DNA of 64,000 nt from Tranzscheliella williamsii (Eukaryota > Basidiomycota > Ustilaginomycetes > Ustilaginales > Ustilaginaceae), in contig JALBYF010000041.1 of the NCBI GenBank assembly GCA_023212725.1, positions 113,810 to 177,809 on the forward strand, in the 5' to 3' direction. Positions 28,186 through 36,776 of the stretch are shown here, in pieces. The first letter of the stretch is position 1. Each line of letters starts with the position of its first letter. The notes under the pieces were generated by a model. The model had not been told where the DNA came from. It was given only the letters and a program-made list of their open reading frames with translations, and ran no database searches. The position numbers and the translations under genes were made by a program.

Positions 28186-31100
28186 CTACAGCTCTCTGCT
28201 GGTCTTGGCGGTCTCGTAGGCTTGCTTGAGACGCCTGGACTTGCCCTTGAGCATTTTCTGGTCGGTGGCGTCGTCGTGGAGCATGAGGACGAGTTTGTTG
28301 GACGGGAGCCAGACCCAGGTGCGGTGCCGGTCGAAGAACTGGACGAGGGACCAGGAGGGGGTGTGGTCGGGGGGGGGAGAGAGCTGGGTGGCGCTCTGTT
28401 TCGCGGGCGCGGTGGAGTGGGTGGGGGGTGCGGGGCGGGTGGGGGGCGGGTGGGGTGGTTTCTGCGCGCGGATGTTGGCGGGGACGGCGGGCGAGTCGTC
28501 GTGGACTACGGCAGGGTAGTGCGGATGGCCCTCGACCTTGGCCCAGACCAGTGTGCCGCCCTTGGCGGGCGGGCACTCGGCGGTGGCCGTGCGGTGGCGC
28601 CCGCTCCGTCTTGTGCGCCTGACGGCACGAGACGGACCCGCCTCGCCGACGGCGCTGTCGCGAGGCGGTTGCTGCAGGCGCGCCTCGCGCTCGCGCGCAC
28701 GCCGGTCGCGCCGCTCCTGGTTGTACCGCTCCTGCACCGACAGCCCGTCCCCCACCACCTCCTCCCCCTCCTTCTCGGCCTCGGACGTGAGTGGCGAGCT
28801 CCCAGCCGGCCCAACAATCCTGCCCGGAGAACCGGCCCTGCTGCTCTTCCCCTTTGCATGGACCGCGCCTTTCGCCCCCGGTGTGACCATCGACTTGGAG
28901 TGGGAAGAAGGGGCCGTCTTGGACCGCGGCCGTTGCGGCGATTCGTCGAGCGCCAGCGCATCCGCAGCGTTCCGGCCGCCGGGCGAGTCGGGCGCCGACA
29001 CCTTGCGCGGTCGCTTGCCTACCACCTCAGCTCGCAGCGTGACGGGCCGGTGCCGCTTGGAGCCTTCGGGCAAGACCCAGCCCGTATTGAAGCGCAGGAA
29101 GGATTCATGATCGCCCACCTGGTCTTTGACATGTATGGCGTCCGCGTCTTGCGCCTCACCGGGCCCAGCCACGGAGCCATGATCCAGCGCCTTGGCGTCC
29201 GTCTTGGAGAGCGACGAGTTGGACACCGCGGCAGAGCCAGCCGACACCGTGCTCTGTGTCCGGCGGCGTTTGGCGGCAGCGGGTCCGGCGCTGTCCTGAG
29301 CCATTGTGCCGGCCGTAGCGTCCTGCTCAGCTACAGCGGCCTGCCCTCTTCTGGAACTGCGCCTCTCCGCCGGTAGTGCGGCGGCATCGGATGGCGACGC
29401 TTTACGCTTCCTCGGATTCTTGCGCATAACCGCCGCGCCAGCACGGCCGAGATCAGGAGTAGACAAGGTCTTCTTACCCACTACCTTGTCGGCAGGAGGC
29501 GCAGGTGGGACGTAGATCTGCTTGATATAGTCCTCCATGATATTCACCACGGGCGTCTTCTGCCGCGCCTTGTGTCCAGCCTGGCTGCCATGGTCCAGGC
29601 GATGCTCATCTTCCATCTCCTCTAGTTTCAACCGCTTGGTCGGTGGCGGCGAGCGAGCCGCGTATGCATCCCGGCGGAGGTCTTCTCGCAGGTCCGGCTC
29701 CATGTCGTCATAGTCCTGCAACATGTGCACCAGCGCGTGAGGTGGTTCAAGCCCTAGATTCAGAAGCTGCTGCCGGACCTCCTGATCTGCTACTGTTGCT
29801 GAATCTTGTGATGTCGCAGACTGCTCGGCATGACGGCTCTGTTCGCCCACGTCGCGGTCCTCAGGATGAGACAAGTGCGTGGTTTGGAGCTGCTCGAGGT
29901 CGCGAAAGATGTCGGGGATCGCTTTGAGGATCTTGGAGGCAGCCTTGTGATAGGGAGTCTCGGGCTTGTTGTACGTCATGGCATTGGAAGCTACTCTGAG
30001 TACATCCTGCCGCATTTGCCCTATGGAGTCGTATAAGCGCTGTTGGAGTTTGTCCCTGATGAGCGACCAATGCATGGGCTCCTTGACAATGTCATAGTAG
30101 TCTGGGACGTCGATTCTTGATACGGGAGAGGCAAAGAATGCGTATTTGTCGATGGCCTCGAACTTGGCCAGGGCAGCGCGCATGGCCTCATGGAAAGGGA
30201 AGAGGAGCGGCTCGACTAGCGACGTACGGATTTGCTGAGCTTGGCGCAGTTTCTCCTTTTCACGTTTGCGCACCTGTTCTACCAGCATGCGTACCTTTTC
30301 CAGGTCCTCGCGAATGGTGCGCAAGAAGAGAAGCTTTTTGCGCTTCTGGGCATCGGTCTGTTCCTTGTTCTGGGGTGAAGCGGTCCATGGCTCGAGATGC
30401 AAGCGCTTGAGCAGAGGTGCGCCGCGACGTGCTTCTCGTTTGAGTGACCAATAGCGAGCGATGAGCTGGACGGTTACAGCCTTTTTGCGGATCGGGAGCT
30501 TGCTGATGTACTGCAATACGCGGTCGGCGATGTAAGCTGGGACCAGAGGCGGACCAGCCTTGAAGCTCTTCTTGTAGGCGCGGGCCGACTTGGAGACGCG
30601 TTGGCTGCCAATGCCCGACTGCTGGCCGATAAGGGAGCTGCGGCGGCTGATGGAGATAAGAGGAGCGCCGAAAGCAGAATCGATGGACTGCTCGCGTGTG
30701 CGGGAAGGGACAAAGGGTGACGCTCGGAGGGGGCTTTCCGGCGGGTCGTCTTCGGTCGCCGCTTGCCTGCCAAATTGAATCTTGAGCTGATCCTTCATGG
30801 TGACGGGCATGTGTCTGTGGCAGCATGCGCGAAGGAGGTCTGCGTTGGCTTCATCACTCTGGTCTGAATCTTCCTCGAGCTGATGCGAGGTGCGGGTCCT
30901 CTCGGTCTTGAAGAGCAAACCCGCTTTCCTAGCACAGGTGACGTGGAAGGCGGTGAAACAGGATCGGTTGTCGCACTGGATGCAGGCGCCAAGCTTGTAT
31001 CTACAGAGATAGCATTGCAATTTCCACCTGGCTTTGGGTATGCGCTCAACGCTGTCGATGGGTTCCATGTAGACATGATTACTGACGCCGGTTTCTGGGA

Positions 31101-31800
31101 TCCACATGGCGCACAGGAGGTGAGCCCACTTGCCGGTGGTGGTCTGTTTGAAGGCTCCGCCCTCGTGCGGACAAAGGATGCAGGAGACGGCGCGATCGGG
31201 TGAGACGGTGCACTTGCGGCAGAGCCATTGCCCTTCTGGGATGTAGGGAATACCGTAACAGTCTTGGTGAACGGCGAGGTTGCATCCATCGCAGAAGACG
31301 ATGGCGTTGGAGTTTTCACACTCGCCGTCGTCGCAGATGGCGCATTTGCTGTCTTCGCCGTTCTCTGAGCCTGGATCATCGTCGTCCCCCACTGTGCCTC
31401 CTGCTGGCGGTACTTTGGGCGGGAGACGCTTCATGAGGTCGAACCATTCCTTTTCGAGCTGATCGAGGATGATCTCGAAGGTGTCGTAGGTGATGGTGTC
31501 CAGCCCGTCCTTGCGACGTTGGTAGTTGAGCACGTCGAGCCACTCCTGGTCCTGCTCATCCATATCATACTCGACCTGCTTCTTGAGATCGCTCTCGATG
31601 GGCTCGACATAGCGGATGTAGTGGTCTGGCTTTTGGAACTCGGAGCCATCGGTGAAGCCAAAGGCGATGGTGTGCGCATCGATGGTGGCATTGGATGCAT
31701 TCAAGAGGAGGATCTCTTCGGGCGCGACCTTACGGAAGCTCACCTTAGGCAGCGAGGAGGCCAGGGGTATATTGTTGGGCTGGGAGGGCAGGCCGGGCAT
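28186..31800 (-). CDS. NTO1: BRPF1/Nto1-type chromatin reader (EPC-like, PHD-knuckle-ePHD, bromodomain, PWWP)
   Basis: A 1,204-residue intronless ORF. An enhancer-of-polycomb-like region covers ~20-130. A PHD finger (~153-197, CAICDDGECENSNAIVFCDG) and an extended PHD with zinc knuckle (~207-330, CILCPHEGGAF, WAHLLCAMWIPE, CIQCDNRSCFTAFHVTCARK) follow. A bromodomain lies at ~530-630 (PVSRIDVPDYYDIVKEPMHW, NAMTYNKPETPYHKAA). A long basic Ser-rich linker precedes a C-terminal PWWP domain (LVWAKVEGHPHYPAVV, then LVQFFDRHRTWVWLPSNKLV), split by a ~35-residue Pro-rich loop. This order is that of animal BRPF1, scaffold of MOZ/MORF acetyltransferases. Yeast Nto1 of NuA3 lacks the bromodomain and PWWP parts. 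It likely recruits a MYST acetyltransferase to H3K36-methylated chromatin. The signature reads HPHYP rather than PWWP. Confidence 0.92.
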   Translation of the reverse strand: MPGLPSQPNNIPLASSLPKVSFRKVAPEEILLLNASNATIDAHTIAFGFTDGSEFQKPDHYIRYVEPIESDLKKQVEYDMDEQDQEWLDVLNYQRRKDGLDTITYDTFEIILDQLEKEWFDLMKRLPPKVPPAGGTVGDDDDPGSENGEDSKCAICDDGECENSNAIVFCDGCNLAVHQDCYGIPYIPEGQWLCRKCTVSPDRAVSCILCPHEGGAFKQTTTGKWAHLLCAMWIPETGVSNHVYMEPIDSVERIPKARWKLQCYLCRYKLGACIQCDNRSCFTAFHVTCARKAGLLFKTERTRTSHQLEEDSDQSDEANADLLRACCHRHMPVTMKDQLKIQFGRQAATEDDPPESPLRASPFVPSRTREQSIDSAFGAPLISISRRSSLIGQQSGIGSQRVSKSARAYKKSFKAGPPLVPAYIADRVLQYISKLPIRKKAVTVQLIARYWSLKREARRGAPLLKRLHLEPWTASPQNKEQTDAQKRKKLLFLRTIREDLEKVRMLVEQVRKREKEKLRQAQQIRTSLVEPLLFPFHEAMRAALAKFEAIDKYAFFASPVSRIDVPDYYDIVKEPMHWSLIRDKLQQRLYDSIGQMRQDVLRVASNAMTYNKPETPYHKAASKILKAIPDIFRDLEQLQTTHLSHPEDRDVGEQSRHAEQSATSQDSATVADQEVRQQLLNLGLEPPHALVHMLQDYDDMEPDLREDLRRDAYAARSPPPTKRLKLEEMEDEHRLDHGSQAGHKARQKTPVVNIMEDYIKQIYVPPAPPADKVVGKKTLSTPDLGRAGAAVMRKNPRKRKASPSDAAALPAERRSSRRGQAAVAEQDATAGTMAQDSAGPAAAKRRRTQSTVSAGSAAVSNSSLSKTDAKALDHGSVAGPGEAQDADAIHVKDQVGDHESFLRFNTGWVLPEGSKRHRPVTLRAEVVGKRPRKVSAPDSPGGRNAADALALDESPQRPRSKTAPSSHSKSMVTPGAKGAVHAKGKSSRAGSPGRIVGPAGSSPLTSEAEKEGEEVVGDGLSVQERYNQERRDRRAREREARLQQPPRDSAVGEAGPSRAVRRTRRSGRHRTATAECPPAKGGTLVWAKVEGHPHYPAVVHDDSPAVPANIRAQKPPHPPPTRPAPPTHSTAPAKQSATQLSPPPDHTPSWSLVQFFDRHRTWVWLPSNKLVLMLHDDATDQKMLKGKSRRLKQAYETAKTSREL

Positions 31801-32303
31801 GGTGGGTGGCTGTCGCGCCTGTCCAGGCGGTGGTGGAGCGTGGGCCAGATGGCTGTCAGACCTAATGAGAGAAGTGGGAGCGGCCTGAATTTGATCGGCG
31901 AGCGCTGCTCAGCTTAGTCGCGTTCGAGCTCGATCTCATCGATGCGGCACTGATGGAGCGGGACGGACAGGTTTGATCATATAGACTAAGGATCACAACG
32001 ATGGCATATGCGGGGTCCAAGCGGATCGAAACCTTTGCGCTTTCCGCCCAACGCTTTCGCTTTCTCATTATTATGCGCCGCCGTCGTTCCTCTTTAGGCG
32101 TGTCGCCGAGTGCTAACCACGCGTACATAACCCGTCGAGAACAAGATCTAACACATAGAGTGCTCCTTACGCATGTAAGATCGGAAATCCATGCTCAACC
32201 TTCCAGCTAAACGTGACCAGCTTACGGTGGTAGTGTACATATGCAAGACGTAGCTTTCTGTCTTGCTTCCTCCATTGTCCTGGTTGCAGCTCCCTTTTCT
32301 GTC
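31801..32303. promoter_or_regulatory. Divergent promoter between NTO1 and COA3
   Basis: About 500 bases. A pyrimidine-rich stretch (32250-32300) lies immediately before the preferred COA3 ATG, as in a 5' leader. No other signal is seen. Confidence 0.4.
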
Positions 32304-32781
32304 ATGATTCTCACATCTTATCGCCCGGCGTTGGCTGGTGTCACGACGCCGTTCCGACCCAGGTATAGCTCCTCGCAGCTTGACCGAGCCGAGGCGGGCG
32401 CTTCGCATGCGTACGGTTCGGCGACCCGCTCCACCGTGCCGCCGCGCTCAACCCATGCCACATACCATCCCCAAGGCTACGGCATCTCGGAAGGGCTCAA
32501 GCGAGCCAGGAAGCCGTATCGTTTCCGAAACATCCTGACAGGCAGCCTCATTATGGGTTTTGCCACCAGCGTATACTTTTACTCGATCTCCAAGGTATGT
32601 TTCCTTTGCCTTGACCTGCTGCTGGACCGGCGATAGCTGCTGACTCGGCTCCTCTCTCGTTTCTGTTTGCCCACAGGTCAAGCAAGACGACTTCTCCGAC
32701 CTCGCCGACGTCCGCGCTGCTGCTCTCGGCGAAGCTGCTGAACCTGTCACCACCGAGGCCGATCATAAGCACAATGTGTAA
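32304..32781 (+). CDS. COA3: Cytochrome c oxidase assembly factor 3 (mitochondrial inner membrane, two exons)
   Basis: Exon 1 ends at 32594 (AAG|GTATGT) and exon 2 runs 32677-32781 after a CACAG acceptor, giving 130 residues from the ATG at 32304. An in-frame ATG at 32241 would add 21 residues. I prefer the later one because the upstream bases look like a pyrimidine-rich leader. The conserved block reads LKRARKPYRFRNILTG, followed by a single membrane span (SLIMGFATSVYFYSIS) and, across the splice site, KVKQDDFSDLADVR. This is the Coa3/CCDC56 signature. Coa3 binds newly made Cox1 together with Cox14 and links its translation to oxidase assembly. The stop codon sits inside a 29-base tandem duplication. 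Confidence 0.9.
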
Positions 32782-32820
32782 CCCCGGCACATTATAAGCA
32801 CAGTGTGCAACCCCGGCACT
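32764..32820. repeat. 29-base tandem duplication spanning the COA3 stop codon
   Basis: Copy one starts near 32764 and copy two near 32793. They share ATAAGCACA(A/G)TGTG(T/C)AA and CCCCGGCAC. The TAA stop at 32779-32781 lies in copy one, and the matching position of copy two reads CAA. Confidence 0.8.
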
Positions 32821-33323
32821 GGCATGTATACCCTTGATGGAACCTGCCTGCGCACCACCACTTTTCGACATCCGTCCGTCATCTAGGGTATGTGAGTCAT
32901 GCGGTACTGTGCAGGTTGTGCGAATCATGATGTGAGTGTCAACGTGTCCCAGTGGCTCCTGCACTCGCACGAGACTGGGTAGACGAGACACCATGATATG
33001 CGGAAGAGAGGCAGGCTCCTCATTACGCAGCGAGAGCAGACAAGGGAGCGAGGAACTAGGCGGGGAAGATCAGCAGCGAAAGAGGCGCGTCGCGGACAGG
33101 GTCGCGGCTACGACGAAAAAAGATGATGGGAGAGGCGACATAGCGAGGTGCACCCTCCACATTTGGTTGGGCGTCTTCCAAGTCGCTGCGGATGAGAGGG
33201 CTTATGGCGCAGCTGCCCACGCTCGCGACCTTCTCAGAAGCCACAACCATCTGCTGCCACAACCATCTGCTGCCACAACCATCTGCTCTTGGGCAGCACA
33301 GATCTCCGCAAGCTGCGCCCGCC
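32782..33323. other. Intergenic region between COA3 and the AIM25-type gene
   Basis: 542 bases with the second copy of the 29-base repeat and a 16-base triple repeat near the next start. No supported gene is seen. Confidence 0.5.
33240..33288. repeat. 16-base tandem repeat x3 upstream of the AIM25-type gene
   Basis: The unit CCACAACCATCTGCTG is repeated three times (starts at 33241, 33257, 33273), ending 36 bases before the preferred ATG. The unit length is not a multiple of three, so copy-number change would shift any upstream frame. This supports a non-coding leader. Confidence 0.85.
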
Positions 33324-34865
33324 ATGTTGCGTTCCAGAGTCGCTGCGGCGGGTAAGGCGCTGACGCGGGCATCGGCGACGTCACTGGTGCCTTTCGCCGT
33401 GCCATCCTCTCTCTCGACCTCTTCCTTGCGGCCATATTCTGTCTCATCAGTGCGCCGCTGGCCCGTTCCGCGGCCTACTTCTGGCCCGCGCTTCCTGAGG
33501 TCCACTTCAAGGCGTCCGCTACAGCGCTCGCCGGCAAAGGCGCACAGCACGGATCCTGTGCCCGCATCGCAACCTTCTGAGTCGGGCTCTTCCTCCCTCA
33601 CACAGCCATTGCCGGTACTGGCAGCCAAGGATCCGGCCCTGCACATACCGGCGGTGCTCCCGAACGAGCCACGCGACGTGCTTCAGCCATCCGACTCGGA
33701 CTGGAACGGCGCCACCCGCCTCTTGAACCAGTCGGCGCTGGTGGTCACCAGGGAGGTCGAAATGATGAATATCTTTCTTGGCTTCGAGCAGGCCAACAGA
33801 TACGCGCTGCATTCGCCGTCGGGGGAGCTAGTGGCTTATCTCGCCGAGGAAGAGCAAGGCATGCTCGGCGGTGCCCTGCAGCGCCAGGTGCTGCGGACCC
33901 ATCGGCCGTTCAAAGCGACCGTTCTGGACACCAGCGGCGCGCCTGTTCTGGTGATCCGGAGGCCGTTTACATGGATCAACTCCACCGCCTCGATCTTTGC
34001 TGTCCGTGGCTCGTACCCGGCTGGCTCGGGGCCGCCGCCGGAGGAGGACCTCGAGCTGATTGGCGAGGTACAGCAGCGGTGGCATCTATATAAGCGGCGC
34101 TACGAGCTCTTTCTGCGGCGGCCCGTAGACGATGCAGAGGCGGGTGCAGCTACTGCGTTCGAGCAGTTCGCGCAGATCGATGCCGGCCTGCTCAGCTGGA
34201 CCTTTGTGATGCAGGATGCCGGGGGCCGGCTGGTGGGCGCCATCGACCGCAACTTCCGCGGCTTCGGGCGCGAGCTCTTCACCGACACGGGGCAGTACGT
34301 GTTGCGTTTCGATTCAGTCGGTGAGGCGGCCAGCGCGGCTGCGCGGTTGGACGCACCCGGCGCGCCAGCGGAGGGGGTGGGGGCTGCCAAGGCGGGGCTA
34401 GAGATGGTGGAGAGCCACGGGACGCGCGCGCTCACGCTAGACGAGCGCGCCGTTGCCCTCGCCACCGCCGTCAGCATCGACTTTGACTACTTCAGCCGCC
34501 ACTCGGAGGGCATGCACGGCGGCGGTGGCATGTTCCCCTGGTTCTACATGGGCGGGATGGGCAGCGGGCCCGCCGAGCCCGCCGAGCCACCCGCCCCGCA
34601 GCCCTCCCCGCCCGGCGCCCCCGTCAGCGGCACTGACACTCCCTACGCCGGCGCCAACGACTCCCAACCCCCGCCCGACCTCCCCCCACACGAACCGCAG
34701 CAGGACACCTGGCCCGCCGAGCCGCCCGCCGACGACGACGTCTGGGGCACCGGCAACGCGGACCCCTGGGCCGGCGCCGACACCAACCCGCCCCCCGACA
34801 CCGGCCTCTTCGGCGGCTGGGGCGGCCTCTTCGGCGGCGACGGCGACGGCGGCAGCGATTGGTAG
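33324..34865 (+). CDS. AIM25: Mitochondrial phospholipid-scramblase-family protein (AIM25 type)
   Basis: A 513-residue protein from the ATG at 33324. The frame is open to an ATG at 33192, but the extension would encode a simple repeat. The N-terminus (MLRSRVAAAGKALTRASATS...) looks like a mitochondrial targeting sequence. The scramblase domain spans about residues 125-400: LLNQSALVVTREVEMMNIFL, EQANRYALHSPSG, LRTHRPFKATVLDTSGAPVL, RPFTWINSTASIFAV, then SWTFVMQDAGGRLVGAIDRN with FRGFGRELFTDTGQY. The ~110-residue tail is Pro/Gly/Asp-rich with WG-type repeats and looks disordered. Yeast Aim25 and animal PLSCR proteins share this fold. Lipid transfer by this protein is not shown by the sequence. 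Confidence 0.88.
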   Translation: MLRSRVAAAGKALTRASATSLVPFAVPSSLSTSSLRPYSVSSVRRWPVPRPTSGPRFLRSTSRRPLQRSPAKAHSTDPVPASQPSESGSSSLTQPLPVLAAKDPALHIPAVLPNEPRDVLQPSDSDWNGATRLLNQSALVVTREVEMMNIFLGFEQANRYALHSPSGELVAYLAEEEQGMLGGALQRQVLRTHRPFKATVLDTSGAPVLVIRRPFTWINSTASIFAVRGSYPAGSGPPPEEDLELIGEVQQRWHLYKRRYELFLRRPVDDAEAGAATAFEQFAQIDAGLLSWTFVMQDAGGRLVGAIDRNFRGFGRELFTDTGQYVLRFDSVGEAASAAARLDAPGAPAEGVGAAKAGLEMVESHGTRALTLDERAVALATAVSIDFDYFSRHSEGMHGGGGMFPWFYMGGMGSGPAEPAEPPAPQPSPPGAPVSGTDTPYAGANDSQPPPDLPPHEPQQDTWPAEPPADDDVWGTGNADPWAGADTNPPPDTGLFGGWGGLFGGDGDGGSDW

Positions 34866-35105
34866 CCTCCACCCTGACCCTGTCTGCTCAGACTGCTTTC
34901 TCTGTACTTGTACTACCAAAAACACCCATAGATCCATCTATCGCCACTTTTCCCCACCACTTTTGCCACCTCTTCTCCCCACTACTTCTTCGCAGAGCTG
35001 GCTACATCAGCGACTAGTATAAATGTGCGATGGTAAAGTGAGCAAGGGCGGGGTGGATACGGGAAAGTGTGTGTGGGTAGTGTACACGTGCGTGTGGGCG
35101 GGGGG
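34866..35105. other. Convergent 3' region between AIM25 and MGR2
   Basis: 240 bases, pyrimidine-rich near 34,950-34,985. No coding signal is seen. Confidence 0.4.
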
Positions 35106-35543
35106 TTAGGGCTGGGGCTGGGGCTGGGAGCGGGAGCGGGGGAGGGTGTGGATGGGGGTGGTGCGGAGGCGTGCTTGTTGGTGGAGGGCGGCTGCGCGCT
35201 GGGCGGGGGAGAGGTAGGGGTTGGCGTCGATGCCGTCGGTGCGGAGGACGGTGCCGATAGACATGAAGAAGCCGAAGGTGGCGGCCGAGGAGAGCATGAA
35301 CTGTGACAGCGTAGCCAGAGCGCCGCGTGGGCCCGGCCCGGCGCGCAGGATCTGGACACCCCCGCCAATGAACCCGATCGTCAGCCCGACAAGCGTCCCC
35401 GTCATCGCACCCATCTTGACTGCAACCATCCAACTGCGTCAGCGCAAGCCCTCACAACCCCACCACACCAGCCCCCGGCACTTACTCTTCTGCATCACGG
35501 TAGGCTCTTGCGGCATGCCGGCCATCGGCGCTGGCGGCGGCAT
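35106..35543 (-). CDS. MGR2: Mgr2/Romo1-type subunit of the mitochondrial TIM23 translocase (two exons)
   Basis: Exons 35543-35486 and 35419-35106 join over a 66-base intron (donor GTAAGT, acceptor TTGCAG) to encode 123 residues beginning [14 protein letters not shown]. Later in-frame Met codons are possible starts. The core reads [20 protein letters not shown], then [20 protein letters not shown] and [13 protein letters not shown]. These are two glycine-zipper membrane spans with the Mgr2/ROMO1 signature. Mgr2 controls lateral release of preproteins from TIM23. The C-terminal ~35 residues are Gln/Pro/Arg-rich and not typical of the family. It diverges from the macro-domain gene. Confidence 0.92.
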
Positions 35544-35859
35544 TCTGGACAACTCTCGGCGTGGGATCGAAGCAGCGGTCGAATCGTCGGCGCAGTCGCT
35601 CGTCGTGGTCGTGGTCGCCACCAGGCATGCCCACCACGCACCTCCGCTTCTGGACGACAACGGCCGACTTTTGCGGCTCGCCGGCCACGGATCCGAGATC
35701 CGCGTCTGCGCTGCCGAATCTAACACGGCGACGAAGGGGCGACCTCCACTCCGTGCCTTGGGATGGCGTCATGGCCGAGGTTGGCAAGCTGCCATGCGCT
35801 CTCCCTCCGCCCACGATCCGCATTGGCACAGTAACGCAGTCCCCCAAGGCGATAGCGAG
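35544..35859. promoter_or_regulatory. Divergent promoter between MGR2 and the macro-domain gene
   Basis: 316 bases between opposed starts. The macro-domain frame continues upstream through it (ATG at 35794), but without family resemblance. Confidence 0.4.
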
Positions 35860-36619
35860 ATGGTGTCGAAGGTGGTGCCGCTGAGCGCGATCCCACGGCT
35901 GGCAGCTGCGTATGGGGCGGGAGAAGAGACTGCGCACTATGTGCGGGGTGTAGGGGTGGGGGAGGTGGCGGGGAGGGCGTACGCGTATGCGGACAAGGTG
36001 GCGGTGGTGCGCGGCGACATTACGCGGCTGGGGGTGGACGCTATTGTGAATGCAGCGAATGCGAGTTTGCTGGGCGGGGGTGGGGTGGATGGAGCGATCC
36101 ATGCTGCGGCGGGGCGGGAGCTGTTGGCCGAGTGTCGCACGCTGGGGGGGTGCCGCACGGGCGAGGCCAAGGTGACCCGCGCCTACGCACTGCCGGCCCG
36201 CTTCGTCGTCCACACCGTAGGCCCCGTCTACACCGCTCACACCCCCCACGACAGCGAACATCTCCTCCGCGCAGCCTACACCAACAGCCTCGTCGCCGCC
36301 ACCAACGCCGGCGCTTCCTCCCTCGCCTTCCCAAGCATCTCCACCGGCGTCTACGGCTACCCCTTCGACCAGGCCTGCCACACCGCCCTCGACGCCATCG
36401 GCTCCTGGCTAGACAATCCCCACAACGCCGCCAAGGTAAGCCCCCAATACCCCCGCCTCCCCACTGCTCTGTGCTAACCCGCCGCCCGCCCAGATCGACC
36501 TCATCGTCCTCTGCTGCTTCTCCGCCTCCGACTACGACAAATACCGCGAAATCGCCCCCCGGTACTTTCCGCCCCCCGCCGTGTACGAACAATATGCACA
36601 GCGCAACCCGAGCAAATGA
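35860..36619 (+). CDS. MacroD-type macro-domain protein (ADP-ribose hydrolase/phosphatase, two exons)
   Basis: Exon 1 (35860-36435) and exon 2 (36494-36619) join across a 58-base intron to give 233 residues. The macro fold shows [20 protein letters not shown], the ADP-ribose loop [35 protein letters not shown] and the diphosphate loop ISTGVYGYP, then [17 protein letters not shown] from exon 2. This is the MacroD/ymdB class, which removes ADP-ribose from acidic residues or hydrolyses O-acetyl-ADP-ribose. The start [12 protein letters not shown] is chosen because fungal relatives begin with such a helix; the next ATG upstream is at 35794. No signal peptide is seen. Confidence 0.9.
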
Positions 36620-36776
36620 GGATGGGAGGTATTTCTCCAACAGCGTCTCGATGCGTACCGCCGGGGCCAGAAAAACATGCGTGCGACAAGAGGGACAGGG
36701 TGGGGACGGGTGGCAAGAGAGGGCAGGGAGAAGGGTAGGATACATGCAGGAGCGCAGGATGCGGACGCGGCAGCGG

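Noticed and set aside
28138..29376. 412-codon plus-strand frame opposite the NTO1 3' part
   Set aside because: It is antisense to a gene with an intact PWWP domain and has no family resemblance.
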